64,000 nucleotides of DNA from Gallibacterium melopsittaci (GCF_042433085.1 NZ_JBHLWA010000001.1:80925-144924); one strand, 5' to 3'; shown: positions 9,242 to 17,934, numbered from the stretch's first letter. A program made the numbers and translations. The notes: generated by a model not told the origin, from the sequence alone.

Positions 9242-10003
9242 ATGCAAATTAATGAAAATAGAATTGTTGTGCTAGATACAGAAACCACGGGGATGAGTGG
9301 GGGTAGTGAACCGCAAATTGGGCATCGCATCATTGAAATTGGTGCGGTGGAGTTGCTTAATCGGCGACATACAGGACGTAATTTTCATGTTTATTTACAA
9401 CCTGATCGTGAAGTTGATCCCGCTGCGATTGAAGTTCATGGTATTACTAATGAATTTTTAGCAGATAAGCCGCGATTTGCTGATGTATTCAACGAATTTA
9501 TTGAATTTATTAAAGGTTCTGAACTAGTTATCCATAACGCTCCCTTCGATGTTGCTTTTATCAATCAAGAGTTTGAATTATTACATCAAACCTTAAAAAC
9601 AGATGAACTGTGTAAAGTGACGGATTCATTAAAAGTGGCTCGTCAGATGTATCCAGGGAAGAAGAATTCATTAGATGTGCTTTGTGGGCGTTTAGGTATT
9701 GATAATAGCAAGCGTACTTTGCACGGTGCGTTACTGGATGCGGAGATTTTGGCAGATGTTTATTTAGCAATGACAGGTGGGCAAGGAAGCCTAATGTTAG
9801 ATGCAGAGCCATTAGCAGTGACATCTGGAAATATGGCACAAAATGAAGAAAAAAGCGTGATAAAGCGTCATAATTTAGCCATTTTAAAACCTACTGCAGA
9901 AGAATTAGCAGCCCACCAAAAATATATTGAACTGATAAATAAAAAAAGTGGCAATCAATGTTTGTGGGAGAAGTTACTCGCAGAAGCATCATCAACACAA
10001 TAG
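9242..10003 (+). CDS. dnaQ: DNA polymerase III epsilon subunit (3'-5' proofreading exonuclease)
   Basis: Proofreading subunit of the replicative polymerase. Exo I DTETTGM (residues 12-18), Exo II HNAPFDVAFINQEF and Exo III HGALLDAEILADVY are all intact. A clamp-binding motif of the QxxLxL type (QGSLML) follows the catalytic domain, and the C-terminal tail should bind the alpha subunit. Length 253 aa against 243 in E. coli. The start at 9242 is chosen by homology; the in-frame TTG at 9221 would add seven residues. Confidence 0.97.
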   Translation: MQINENRIVVLDTETTGMSGGSEPQIGHRIIEIGAVELLNRRHTGRNFHVYLQPDREVDPAAIEVHGITNEFLADKPRFADVFNEFIEFIKGSELVIHNAPFDVAFINQEFELLHQTLKTDELCKVTDSLKVARQMYPGKKNSLDVLCGRLGIDNSKRTLHGALLDAEILADVYLAMTGGQGSLMLDAEPLAVTSGNMAQNEEKSVIKRHNLAILKPTAEELAAHQKYIELINKKSGNQCLWEKLLAEASSTQ

Positions 10004-10115
10004 GCTTCCAATTAGCCACTTGCATTCTTAGCGGTGGCTGATTAAAATTCTTGCCCCATTATTTATGCCTTATTAATGGCATAACCTGACCTGAGATCAG
10101 AAATAAGAGATAATT

Positions 10116-11498
10116 ATGACAACTGAATATAACAAACCAGAGCTGCTTTCTCCTGCAGGCTCATTAAAAAATATGCGTTATGCCTTTGCTTATGGAGCAG
10201 ATGCGGTTTACGCAGGACAACCTCGTTATAGTTTACGTGTGCGGAATAATGAATTTAATCATGCTAATCTTAAAATTGGGATTGATGAAGCACATGCATT
10301 AGGTAAGAAGTTTTATGTGGTAGTAAATATTGCACCGCATAATTCCAAATTAAAAACTTTTATTAAAGACCTAACACCCGTTGTAGAAATGGGACCAGAT
10401 GCGTTAATTATGTCTGATCCTGGTTTGATTATGCTGGTGCGTGAGCATTTTCCTGATATGCCAATTCATTTATCAGTACAGGCCAATGCGGTGAATTGGG
10501 CGAGTGTAAAATTTTGGCATCAAATGGGCTTAACTCGAGTCATTTTATCGCGTGAATTATCGTTAGAAGAGATTGCCGAAATCCGTCGTCAAGTACCAGA
10601 TATTGAAATTGAAGTGTTTGTACATGGTGCATTATGTATGGCGTATTCTGGGCGTTGTTTATTATCTGGGTACATTAATAAACGCGATCCAAATCAAGGT
10701 ACTTGTACCAATGCGTGTCGTTGGGAATATCAAGTGAAAGAAGGGCAAGAAGATGAGATTGGCAATATTGTTGATGGCAATAAGTTGATCCCAATTAAAA
10801 ATGTTGCTCCAACGTTAGGTGAAGGTGCAACTACAGATAAAGTCTTTTTGTTAACAGAAAGTCAACGGCCAGAAGAACAAATGCAGGCGTTTGAAGATGA
10901 GCATGGTACTTATATTATGAATTCTAAGGATTTACGTGCTGTACAACATGTGGAAACGTTGGCAAAAATGGGCGTACATTCATTAAAAATCGAGGGTCGT
11001 ACAAAATCTTTCTATTATTGTGCAAGAACCGCACAGGTTTATCGTAAAGCGATTGATGATGCAGCTGCAGGTAAACCATTTGATGAAAGTTTATTAACAA
11101 CTTTAGAATCATTAGCACATCGTGGTTATACAGAAGGTTTTTTACGTCGTCATACACATGATGAATATCAAAATTATGATTATGGCTATTCAATTTCAGT
11201 GCGCCAACAATTTGTAGGAGAATTTACTGGTATTCGCCGTAATGGTATGGCAGAAGTTGCCGTAAAAAATAAGTTCCTATTAGGCGATGAAGTGGAGATG
11301 ATGACACCAAATGGTAACATTATTTTTACAATTAAAGAGATGTTTAATCGTAAAGGTGAAGCAGTAGAAGCAGCTTTAGGAGATGGGCACTTTGTAATGA
11401 TACCAGTGCCTGAGGACGTTCAGCTAGAGTATGCACTCTTAATGCGAAACCTAGTTGATGCAGATACGCGTAATCCACACGGAGAAAAGAAAAGTTAA
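10116..11498 (+). CDS. trhP: TrhP (YegQ), U32-family tRNA uridine-34 hydroxylation protein
   Basis: Peptidase-U32-family protein of 460 aa. In E. coli this protein makes 5-hydroxyuridine at the tRNA wobble position using prephenate. The hallmark block EVFVHGALCMAYSGRC is present, together with the conserved cysteine pair in GTCTNACRWEY, likely Fe-S or metal ligands, and a C-terminal barrel. It ends 64 bp before the promoter of the putative small RNA that forms the prophage attachment site. Confidence 0.93.
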   Translation: MTTEYNKPELLSPAGSLKNMRYAFAYGADAVYAGQPRYSLRVRNNEFNHANLKIGIDEAHALGKKFYVVVNIAPHNSKLKTFIKDLTPVVEMGPDALIMSDPGLIMLVREHFPDMPIHLSVQANAVNWASVKFWHQMGLTRVILSRELSLEEIAEIRRQVPDIEIEVFVHGALCMAYSGRCLLSGYINKRDPNQGTCTNACRWEYQVKEGQEDEIGNIVDGNKLIPIKNVAPTLGEGATTDKVFLLTESQRPEEQMQAFEDEHGTYIMNSKDLRAVQHVETLAKMGVHSLKIEGRTKSFYYCARTAQVYRKAIDDAAAGKPFDESLLTTLESLAHRGYTEGFLRRHTHDEYQNYDYGYSISVRQQFVGEFTGIRRNGMAEVAVKNKFLLGDEVEMMTPNGNIIFTIKEMFNRKGEAVEAALGDGHFVMIPVPEDVQLEYALLMRNLVDADTRNPHGEKKS

Positions 11499-11526
11499 AA
11501 AAGTTAAAAAAATATTAAAAATGTTA

Positions 11527-11555
11527 TTGCATTATAACATTTAACTAATTATAAT
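11527..11555 (+). promoter_or_regulatory. near-consensus sigma-70 promoter of the putative att-site small RNA
   Basis: TTGCAT (11527-11532), a 17-bp spacer, and a perfect TATAAT (11550-11555). The expected start is near 11562. It lies on the host side of attL, so it belongs to the chromosome. Confidence 0.7.
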
Positions 11556-11561
11556 CCGCTT

Positions 11562-11627
11562 CGTACCCTAAAATATGACTCCAAATGTTTTCCCCTTTAT
11601 TTATCCCGAATAAAGGGGATTTTTTTA
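11562..11627 (+). ncRNA. putative small RNA interrupted and restored by the prophage
   Basis: A transcript of about 66 nt is predicted from the promoter at 11527-11555 to a terminator with stem CCCCTTTATT (11592-11601) / AATAAAGGGG (11109+2 kb frame: 11609-11618) and T7. The 24-bp prophage core (11567-11590) forms its 5' part. At attR (44748-44807) the same core is followed by a second terminator whose stem carries a compensated T-to-C / A-to-G pair, so the hairpin is conserved as RNA. There is no open reading frame. I do not recognise the RNA family. Confidence 0.5.
11567..11590 (+). repeat. attL core
   Basis: A 24-bp core beginning CCTAAAATATGACTCCAAAT, identical to 44748-44771. The similarity continues into the two terminator hairpins after one mismatch. 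The integrase gene begins 247 bp inside. Confidence 0.88.
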
Positions 11628-11693
11628 TTTGTAGTATTTCTATTTTTAAATCATATAGATACAAAAAATCAATGCCATTTTTTACAGTATAAT

Positions 11694-11713
11694 TACTGTA
11701 TATTTATACAGTA
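11694..11713. promoter_or_regulatory. LexA (SOS) box upstream of the integrase gene
   Basis: TACTGTATATTTATACAGTA differs from the E. coli LexA consensus at one position. A perfect TATAAT follows at 11722-11727, and an extra TACAGTAT half-site precedes it at 11683. LexA bound here would cover the -35 region of the int promoter. Confidence 0.7.
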
Positions 11714-11836
11714 TTGAATGCTATAATATTGTCTGTTTAATGATCCAAAATGATCACTAAAGAAATGAATTGCACCAAAATTGCACCAAAAAATTTCTTT
11801 AAATGTTACAAGATTTAACAAATTTAACAGCAGAAA

Positions 11837-12841
11837 ATGGCAACTATATCCAAGTTAAAAAAAGGCTGGCGAGTCCAGATTCGACGCAGAAATATCACTC
11901 GATCTGCTAATTTCAGAACTAAGGCAGAAGCTCAAGCGTGGGCGTTAAAAATTGAATCAGATATAGCTCTTGGTGTGTACGATACTGCACCAAAAGATAT
12001 AACATTTGACGATTTGATAGATAAATACATCCACGAAGTGTCTATCAATAAAAAGACATACCGAGCCGAAAGTTTACGATTACTCAAAATTGCGAAAATT
12101 AACAACATCGGGAAAATCCAATTATCAGATCTCACTGAAGAACATTTTATAAAATGGCGAGATACAAGATTGACGCAAATAAAGTCATCCTCTGTTGCCA
12201 GAGAATTTGCAACGTTATCTAATTTGTGCAAAATCGCGACAAATCAATGGAAATTACTTAAAGTCAATCCCATTGAGAATATTAAACGCCCAAAGCCTCT
12301 ACCATCAAGAACAAGACGCTTTGAAGAATCTGAAATCAAGTCTTTAGTTTTTGCAGCAGAATACGACAGCGAAAAATTATTATATTCCCAATCTGAAAAA
12401 ACCGCTGCCGCGATGCTGTTTGCTATAGAAACAGGAATGCGTGCTGGAGAAATCTGCAATGCAAAATGGGAACATTTAAACCGAAAAATTCGCGTTTTAC
12501 ATTTACCCGCAACAAAGAACGGCTACGCAAGAGATGTTCCGCTATCAACGAAAGCTTATCAAATTATTAAACAGCTTGAACAAAATAGCGGTGAATCTGA
12601 TTTTATATTTAGGCTTACAGCTAAGCAGCTTGATTATTCATTTCGGAAGCTAAAAGAAAAAGCAGGTTTAAAAGAGAGTAACTTACATTTCCACGACACC
12701 CGCCGTGAAGCGCTAACACGGCTCGCCAAAAAAGTTGATGTAATGACACTTGCAAAAATATCAGGGCATAGAGATATTAAAATTCTGCTTAATACTTACT
12801 ATGCCCCGAATATGGTTGATGTGGTTAAATTGCTTGATTAA
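11837..12841 (+). CDS. int: prophage integrase (tyrosine recombinase)
   Basis: Site-specific recombinase of the HP1/P2 integrase type, 334 aa. An N-terminal arm-binding domain is followed by a core-binding SAM-like domain (about 55-150) and a catalytic domain with R in TGMRAGE, the HxxR box HDTRRE, the GH of SGHRD and the nucleophile in LNTYYAP. Its position next to attL, reading inward, identifies it as the integrase, in contrast to the second recombinase at 25367. The ribosome site is weak (CAGCAG). A LexA box lies upstream, suggesting DNA-damage-linked expression. Confidence 0.95.
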   Translation: MATISKLKKGWRVQIRRRNITRSANFRTKAEAQAWALKIESDIALGVYDTAPKDITFDDLIDKYIHEVSINKKTYRAESLRLLKIAKINNIGKIQLSDLTEEHFIKWRDTRLTQIKSSSVAREFATLSNLCKIATNQWKLLKVNPIENIKRPKPLPSRTRRFEESEIKSLVFAAEYDSEKLLYSQSEKTAAAMLFAIETGMRAGEICNAKWEHLNRKIRVLHLPATKNGYARDVPLSTKAYQIIKQLEQNSGESDFIFRLTAKQLDYSFRKLKEKAGLKESNLHFHDTRREALTRLAKKVDVMTLAKISGHRDIKILLNTYYAPNMVDVVKLLD

Positions 12842-12853
12842 CTAATCTATATA

Positions 12854-12877
12854 AAAAACCGCTTTTAGCGGTTTTTA
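12854..12877 (+). terminator. int terminator
   Basis: AAAACCGC TTTTA GCGGTTTTT, directly after the int stop. Bidirectional in appearance; it also faces the leftward early operon. Confidence 0.7.
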
Positions 12878-12905
12878 ATCTTGTTACTGTTATAATTCTT
12901 TCATA

Positions 12906-13430
12906 TTATTTTTCATATCTTAATAATGCAGATGCCATCTTTTCTGCATCACATCTATTTTTAAAAATTAAACCATTCCTCAATAACATTATATGTGCAA
13001 CTGATTCTGAACAAAAAACAATCTCTTTTGCTCCGCTTACATATTCATAATCTACAGTATAATAAACCTCGTTGTCTTTTACATATAATTCATTCAAGCC
13101 AACATAAGTATCATTAACTTTTTTAACAAATTTAATCATTCTTTTGCTAGCTAGACATAATCTATTACTTTTATCTCTTTCAAAATCATTATCAAAAATC
13201 AATAAACAATCACCATTTTTATCATTTAGCAATATATTACGATCCGCATCAATAAGAACAAATCTTACACCGCCCAAAAGAATTTCAGATAAATCATCAC
13301 GACTTTTACATCCAAAATCAAATACTACATCTGCTATAGTGGAATCATTTAATTCCACTTTCATATTTTCTGTTGTATTTGCATATTTATGAATAAAAAC
13401 TCTAAAGTTTTTTAAAATATCTTCAAACAT
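12906..13430 (-). CDS. hypothetical prophage protein
   Basis: Unrecognised 174-aa soluble protein, last gene of the leftward early operon. It has no signal peptide or membrane helix and is rich in beta-type hydrophobic/charged alternation. The start is the ATG at 13430, with AGGGGAA upstream; a longer start at 13448 would overlap the HTH gene. Base composition is more AT-rich than its neighbours, suggesting a recent acquisition. No function is proposed. Confidence 0.6.
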   Translation of the reverse strand: MFEDILKNFRVFIHKYANTTENMKVELNDSTIADVVFDFGCKSRDDLSEILLGGVRFVLIDADRNILLNDKNGDCLLIFDNDFERDKSNRLCLASKRMIKFVKKVNDTYVGLNELYVKDNEVYYTVDYEYVSGAKEIVFCSESVAHIMLLRNGLIFKNRCDAEKMASALLRYEK

Positions 13431-13441
13431 TTTCTTTTCCC

Positions 13442-13747
13442 CTAACATCTCTTTGCTTTCTTACGTTCTGCATACCGCACAACATCGCCTGCAATCCAAC
13501 GTAAACTTGAGCTTTTCTTTCTAATGTCACGCTGAGATGGAACTTGCACTGGTTGCGGAAAATATGGATCCGCAATGACCGCGCCGCGAATATGACGCTC
13601 GCTTAACTTAAAATAAGCCGCAATATCTGCCACTGTCCAAAGCTCTTTACTATCTTCTGTTAGAGTTTCTTTTTGCTGCAGTAATAACGCTTCTACTGCT
13701 TGCAATTTTTCTAATAGTGCTTGGACTTGGTTTGTAATTTGTTCCAT
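13442..13747 (-). CDS. AlpA/excisionase-like HTH protein
   Basis: A 101-aa protein with an N-terminal coiled segment (about 5-30) and a MerR/AlpA-type winged helix (WTVADIAAYFKLSERHIRG), followed by the basic tail ERKKAKRC. Small proteins of this kind in prophages act as excisionase or as AlpA-type activators. The start is the ATG at 13747, with GAGGTG upstream, two bases beyond the stop of the replication gene, so translation is coupled. The assignment to Xis is inference from position. Confidence 0.65.
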   Translation of the reverse strand: MEQITNQVQALLEKLQAVEALLLQQKETLTEDSKELWTVADIAAYFKLSERHIRGAVIADPYFPQPVQVPSQRDIRKKSSSLRWIAGDVVRYAERKKAKRC

Positions 13748-13749
13748 AA

Positions 13750-16014
13750 TCACCTCACATCGTTAAATGTTTCATCACGATTTTTCATTAATAATCGTTC
13801 ATTTCTTAGCTCTAAATAGTTAAACCTTGTTATATACAACCGATTTCCGTTCAATAAATAATCAATGTGATGTTCTGTTGCTGTTCCTAATATCAAATTC
13901 AGCTCACTTCTTAGCAATTGTTTAATATTTGAACGGTTACAGTTATTGACACAAGTCCAAGGGCGGGCAAGCCCGCCAATTTGAGCAGATTCACGATTTG
14001 CGGTTGTGGCGACATCTTCGCTTTGCGATTTCTTTTTGATTGCCCATTTCTTTGTTCTGGTTTTAATTATTTCAGGGGTCGGGTTGTTTTTTGGATTTTC
14101 CATCACGCCAACGACCTTTTTATAAGTTTGTCCATCGGCGTTTGGTTCGCTTTCTTCATATTTCAATACCGCAAGCCATTCCTTGCGGCTTGCTCCTGCT
14201 CCGCCTTGACGCTGTAAAAATGCGGCTTGATCGCCAATATCTGCACAAATGCGTAATTCTTCTAATTTGTTGTTTTCTAATGCTCGTGTTAAACGACGCA
14301 ATTCACGCCAAACGCCAATGCTGGAAGCTCCGTAAAATTGAAATTGACGAATTCCCCAAATACTTGCCCACGCTTTTACGCGTTTTGCATTGTCTTTTAG
14401 TGATAAGTTTTCGACTTCGTCCGACATTTCGCCATTTTGAGCAAAACCATCAATATTTTTTGCGAGATATTTACCAAGATAACCAGCTGCCGATCCCTTT
14501 TCTTTGTCGATTTCATCTACTTTTAAACGATGTTCTTTCGCCCCTTTTTCGTCACCGTCTTTCTCAAGGGCTTTTTGGCGAAATAGCTCGATTACGGCAG
14601 CTTTGTGATCTGCGTGTACAAATAGCAATAAATGCCAGTGCGGTGTTGCGTCGTGATGTGGTTCAGCAATTCTCACACCGTAAAATTTAATATCCCTTTT
14701 TGCTAATAACGCACGATAACGTTGCCATACGGCATTTAAATATTGATGAGTTTCGCGAGGGCTTGCACCATTCCATTTTTTATTTTGTGCGCCATTCTGA
14801 TGTTGTGCGTGATAGGCTGACGGAGCTGTTAATGTGATAAATAAACCGACGGCGTTTTCACTTTCTGCCCATTCTTCTATGCCCCGCAATCTTGTCATCA
14901 TCTCCAAACGACGCAAAGATGGATTAGATGAGGAGCGGAGATACATATCAAGTAAATCGACCTGTTCGTTAGGGTCGTCGATATTCTCAAGCACCATTTG
15001 CTTTAAAAAATCGTAATTCTTTTTGACTTGCTGTGCGTGTTGATAAAAGGCACTGTTTGAGATATACGGTGCAACACGTTTTTGCACTTCACCGCACGCA
15101 ATAGCGATATGCTCAACTTGTCGCTTTTGCGTTTGTTGCATACGTTTTAGCCAATATTTTTTACGAGCAATTTCTGCTAGGGCTTTATCGACTTGTGCAT
15201 TAGATAACGGTTTGCTATCTACATCATTAAATTGTTGCCAATAACGAATCGGGAATCCAATATGCTCTAACAGATCCCCTAATTTTTGATATAGTTCGAC
15301 AAAAATAGCGTCTTTACCCGCTGCTGATAACTCATGCTTTTTATCAACAAATTGCAAAATAAAATCATATTGATAGTTTGAGATAAGCTTACTTAATGTT
15401 TCTGCAACTTCTTCAACACGCCCAGGCGACAACATAAAAAACGGCAATTTTGCCTTTTCTAGCGTTTTAAATTTTGATTTTTCTGCTGTAATGCGGTTTT
15501 TAATACGTCTGATTGTGTTATCACGTTTAATTTGTGCTTTTTGTTGTTCGCTTAATTGTTCTCGTTGTACGTCTGTAAGTTCGTCTGATTCTGCGAGTTC
15601 TTCTTCTCTTCGTGATAATCCGACTTCCAATATATCGACCCACGCCACATCAAAATCATAGCGTTGCATAACCATATCTAAACGGTTTAGTAAAATTTCG
15701 CGGATTGCTTCGTTAGCGTGCTTACGTTGTTTGTTGCCGACCTTAAATGCAATAGTTCCATCATCTTTAACGGATTTATATTCACGGATATAAATTTTTC
15801 TAAAATGTTCACGTTGTTGCTGTCTAGGTAACTTCAATAACCATTGCTCGATAAGATCATAATCATCAGAATTAAGCTTAAACAGTTCTAATTGTGCTTT
15901 TGTTGGATTAGGGTTAGACAGCGTTCTTTGAACATTCTGCGGTTCACTTAAATTAGGCACATAATTTGGCACATAGTTAAACTGCTGTTCTTGCTGCCAC
16001 CCTGAATAAATCAC
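13750..16014 (-). CDS. phage replication initiator (P2 GpA-like rolling-circle nickase)
   Basis: Nicks the phage origin to start rolling-circle replication. 754 aa, the size of P2 gpA. The HUH metal motif is in TPHWHLLLFVH (about residue 450), and the tyrosine motif GYLGKYLAKN supplies two tyrosines spaced as in P2 gpA. The N-terminus carries a short direct repeat, YVPNYVPN. It is the largest gene of the leftward early operon that starts at cro. The nick site is expected inside this gene, as in P2, but I cannot place it. Confidence 0.9.
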   Translation of the reverse strand: MIYSGWQQEQQFNYVPNYVPNLSEPQNVQRTLSNPNPTKAQLELFKLNSDDYDLIEQWLLKLPRQQQREHFRKIYIREYKSVKDDGTIAFKVGNKQRKHANEAIREILLNRLDMVMQRYDFDVAWVDILEVGLSRREEELAESDELTDVQREQLSEQQKAQIKRDNTIRRIKNRITAEKSKFKTLEKAKLPFFMLSPGRVEEVAETLSKLISNYQYDFILQFVDKKHELSAAGKDAIFVELYQKLGDLLEHIGFPIRYWQQFNDVDSKPLSNAQVDKALAEIARKKYWLKRMQQTQKRQVEHIAIACGEVQKRVAPYISNSAFYQHAQQVKKNYDFLKQMVLENIDDPNEQVDLLDMYLRSSSNPSLRRLEMMTRLRGIEEWAESENAVGLFITLTAPSAYHAQHQNGAQNKKWNGASPRETHQYLNAVWQRYRALLAKRDIKFYGVRIAEPHHDATPHWHLLLFVHADHKAAVIELFRQKALEKDGDEKGAKEHRLKVDEIDKEKGSAAGYLGKYLAKNIDGFAQNGEMSDEVENLSLKDNAKRVKAWASIWGIRQFQFYGASSIGVWRELRRLTRALENNKLEELRICADIGDQAAFLQRQGGAGASRKEWLAVLKYEESEPNADGQTYKKVVGVMENPKNNPTPEIIKTRTKKWAIKKKSQSEDVATTANRESAQIGGLARPWTCVNNCNRSNIKQLLRSELNLILGTATEHHIDYLLNGNRLYITRFNYLELRNERLLMKNRDETFNDVR

Positions 16015-16023
16015 AATAAACTC

Positions 16024-16302
16024 CTACAAATCTCTTACTCGAATCACTTCTTCTTTCATCTGCCCGATAACCGCATTGGCGGCATTAAACACAGCGACAG
16101 GGGAGCGATCAGTCTTAGCAAATTGTTCCTTAAAAATCGCTAGCAATAAGTCTTCAAAATTAGTGTATTCTGTGATTTCAGCTGGTTTCCAAACCCCATG
16201 TTTCACATCAAACACATATGATGTCTTACAAAAACCTTGACCGTTTTCTGCACGTTGTACGCAAAAACGCTCGCCCAAATCGAAAAAGATACGTTCTCCC
16301 AT
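16024..16302 (-). CDS. hypothetical early phage protein
   Basis: A 92-aa protein without a recognised domain, between the replication gene and other small early genes. TAGGAG lies upstream of its ATG at 16302. It is mostly polar and probably cytoplasmic. Conserved small genes at this place are usual in Pasteurellaceae P2-like phages, and their roles are unknown. Confidence 0.6.
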   Translation of the reverse strand: MGERIFFDLGERFCVQRAENGQGFCKTSYVFDVKHGVWKPAEITEYTNFEDLLLAIFKEQFAKTDRSPVAVFNAANAVIGQMKEEVIRVRDL

Positions 16303-16313
16303 TGTTGTTACTC

Positions 16314-16544
16314 CTAATGTAAAGTGATATAAGTTGCCGCTAATGTTTTATTAATTCTTGCTCGTAACTGCATAAATTCCGCTGCAGCTTTTCGTTGCAG
16401 GCTTGCCTTAGCTAATAACTTCACTCGTTCAGCACGAGGTTTATGCTTACACAACCCTAAATAACCCAAGCAATTCTCCGTAAAGTAATAAATTGACCCG
16501 TTCACCATTTCACGGTTAACACTTAATTTTTGTTTAATCTTCAT
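16314..16544 (-). CDS. hypothetical early phage protein
   Basis: A 76-aa basic protein (many Arg/Lys in the second half, ending LAATYITLH). The start is the ATG at 16544, with GAGGTGG upstream; it overlaps the end of the preceding gene by 11 bp, so translation is coupled. A cysteine pair (CLGYLGLC) could bind metal, but this is speculative. Confidence 0.55.
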   Translation of the reverse strand: MKIKQKLSVNREMVNGSIYYFTENCLGYLGLCKHKPRAERVKLLAKASLQRKAAAEFMQLRARINKTLAATYITLH

Positions 16545-17091
16545 ACACCACCTCATAATCTATTTTTGTAAAATCATTCACACTAACGGGTAACACAAAC
16601 GCTTGCGCAATCTGCCTAATTCGACTAATAGCCGTAATGATCTTTGCTTGCTCGTTGGCATCGTATTGCGGCAAATGCTCCCGAAACTCAACCTCTGCCA
16701 CTCTAGCCACTAACATCTTCTGCATTGACGTTAACCGCTCAAATTTTCGTGCCGCGCAACTCATTTCCGACTCGACTAACACCTGCTGCACATAAGCAAA
16801 AAATGACATTTTGCTTAGCTTGGTGTTCGCTAAATAGTCTGGTAATGCCCCGAACATCTGATCGATCCGTTTCATCTCACGAATGACATGACCAATACTG
16901 CGTTGTACACTAACAACGTAATCACGCAAATGCCGCTTAAACTCAACGCTAGCCGCTCTCGCCACCGCCGTTTTTTGCATTAACGTTAACTGTTCAAAAA
17001 GTCGCTCCGCCGCAAATTCTGACTCGTTGTAAAGTCGATGAAATGATTTAAAAAACTCATCTTTTGCTAAATTTGCAGCAGCCATAGCCAA
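16534..17091 (-). CDS. hypothetical early phage protein with internal duplication
   Basis: A 185-aa helical protein made of two related halves of about 90 residues. RLFEQLTLMQKTAVARAAS followed by VEFKRHL in the first half matches RKFERLTSMQKMLVARVAE followed by VEFREHL in the second. Each half starts with a similar FF...ESE segment. This is a clear internal tandem duplication at protein level. No catalytic residues are visible; it may be a helical scaffold or DNA-binding protein. Function unknown. Confidence 0.65.
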   Translation of the reverse strand: MAMAAANLAKDEFFKSFHRLYNESEFAAERLFEQLTLMQKTAVARAASVEFKRHLRDYVVSVQRSIGHVIREMKRIDQMFGALPDYLANTKLSKMSFFAYVQQVLVESEMSCAARKFERLTSMQKMLVARVAEVEFREHLPQYDANEQAKIITAISRIRQIAQAFVLPVSVNDFTKIDYEVVYED

Positions 17092-17095
17092 CCCC

Positions 17096-17350
17096 TTACT
17101 TACCTAATTTCCCAAATAACCAACTCAAAAACGTTGGCTTGTAGTGCAATGCTTCTAATGCTTCCACCCGATCTAACAAGCTTTCGTTTGCCAAATTGAT
17201 AATCTCATTACGGCTTGTTAAGTAATCGTTCATTCTTTGCTGTTGTGCGACAATTCGCTCCAACGCTGTAACACGCTGTTCTAATGCAAAAAAGTTTGTT
17301 CGTTTTTTCTGCTGTCTAACGACTTTGTAGCGATAAGGTTGTTTAATCAT
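17096..17350 (-). CDS. hypothetical coiled-coil early phage protein
   Basis: An 84-aa protein with a basic N-terminus (KVVRQQKKR), a heptad-rich middle (ALEQRVTALERIVAQQQ) typical of a coiled coil, and a hydrophobic end (FLSWLFGKLGK). Probably an oligomeric accessory factor. It is four bases from the next gene in the early operon. Confidence 0.55.
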   Translation of the reverse strand: MIKQPYRYKVVRQQKKRTNFFALEQRVTALERIVAQQQRMNDYLTSRNEIINLANESLLDRVEALEALHYKPTFLSWLFGKLGK

Positions 17351-17385
17351 TGTTCAAATCCTCGAATTTAGGGTGCAAAAAAAAC

Positions 17386-17408
17386 TCGCCCTTTACTAAA
17401 AAGGCTAT
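17386..17408 (-). terminator. possible attenuator after the Ogr-like gene
   Basis: On the minus strand GCCTTT ... AAAGGGC is followed by GAG and T8. One base is bulged, so it is a weak candidate. Confidence 0.35.
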
Positions 17409-17438
17409 AATTTGCACAGTGTTTTAATTAAAAAAGAA

Positions 17439-17699
17439 TTACGACTGTTGTTCTGCTTCGAACATATCTAGCGTTTTATTGTCTATTTGTAACAACGGCT
17501 TATTTATTCGCAATGCTTCCGGTCGCTCATGATATGTCGGCGTGAATACACGCATAATCTGACTTTTTACCTCAAGTTTTGTCCCGCAGTTATTACAATA
17601 AAGAGTAGTACTAATGACGAGTAGCCCCACCTTTTCCGATGTCCTTACTCTTAAATTTGGACTCCCGCAGTTTGTGCAACGATGATCGATATTTGCCAT
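17439..17699 (-). CDS. ogr: Ogr/Delta-type zinc-finger late transcription activator
   Basis: An 86-aa protein with two cysteine pairs, CTNCGSPNLRVR and LYCNNCG, the four zinc ligands of the Ogr/Delta family. In P2-like phages it binds dyad sites about 55 bp upstream of late promoters and recruits RNA polymerase. The matching palindromic boxes are visible at 25293, 32435 and 41524. Its place near the start of the early operon makes the late switch follow early transcription. Confidence 0.85.
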   Translation of the reverse strand: MANIDHRCTNCGSPNLRVRTSEKVGLLVISTTLYCNNCGTKLEVKSQIMRVFTPTYHERPEALRINKPLLQIDNKTLDMFEAEQQS

Positions 17700-17715
17700 T
17701 TACACCACCTTTCCT

Positions 17716-17934
17716 TTATAAACTTGCTTTAATTGTGTCCCAATCAACATCAGGACGGAGATCTCTTGCAGTTACTTCACCGTTGCTAATCTCGATAATT
17801 TTCGGAATGTATTTCACATCCATTTTCCTACCGTTTACCCACTTAAATACAGTTGGCTGACTAACATCACAGGCTTTTGCCAAATAAGATTGACCACCGA
17901 ATTTATCGATAAAAGATTTTAATTTTTTATTCAT
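17716..17934 (-). CDS. Cro-like repressor
   Basis: A 72-aa helix-turn-helix protein (FGGQSYLAKACDVSQPTVFKWVNG) of the Cro/YdaS type, first gene of the leftward early operon and divergent from cI. It likely represses cI and allows lytic growth. The operator region 17935-18052 separates the two. Confidence 0.85.
   Translation of the reverse strand: MNKKLKSFIDKFGGQSYLAKACDVSQPTVFKWVNGRKMDVKYIPKIIEISNGEVTARDLRPDVDWDTIKASL

Noticed and set aside
11560..11630. tRNA or tmRNA at the attachment site
   Set aside because: No cloverleaf or CCA end; the sequence fits a promoter-hairpin-terminator small RNA.
11750..11818. 22-codon ORF between the LexA box and int
   Set aside because: No ribosome site and no recognisable product; it could be a leader peptide but support is too weak.
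14091..14690. Plus-strand ORF of 199 aa within the replication gene
   Set aside because: Shadow of the GpA-like gene with no recognisable domain.
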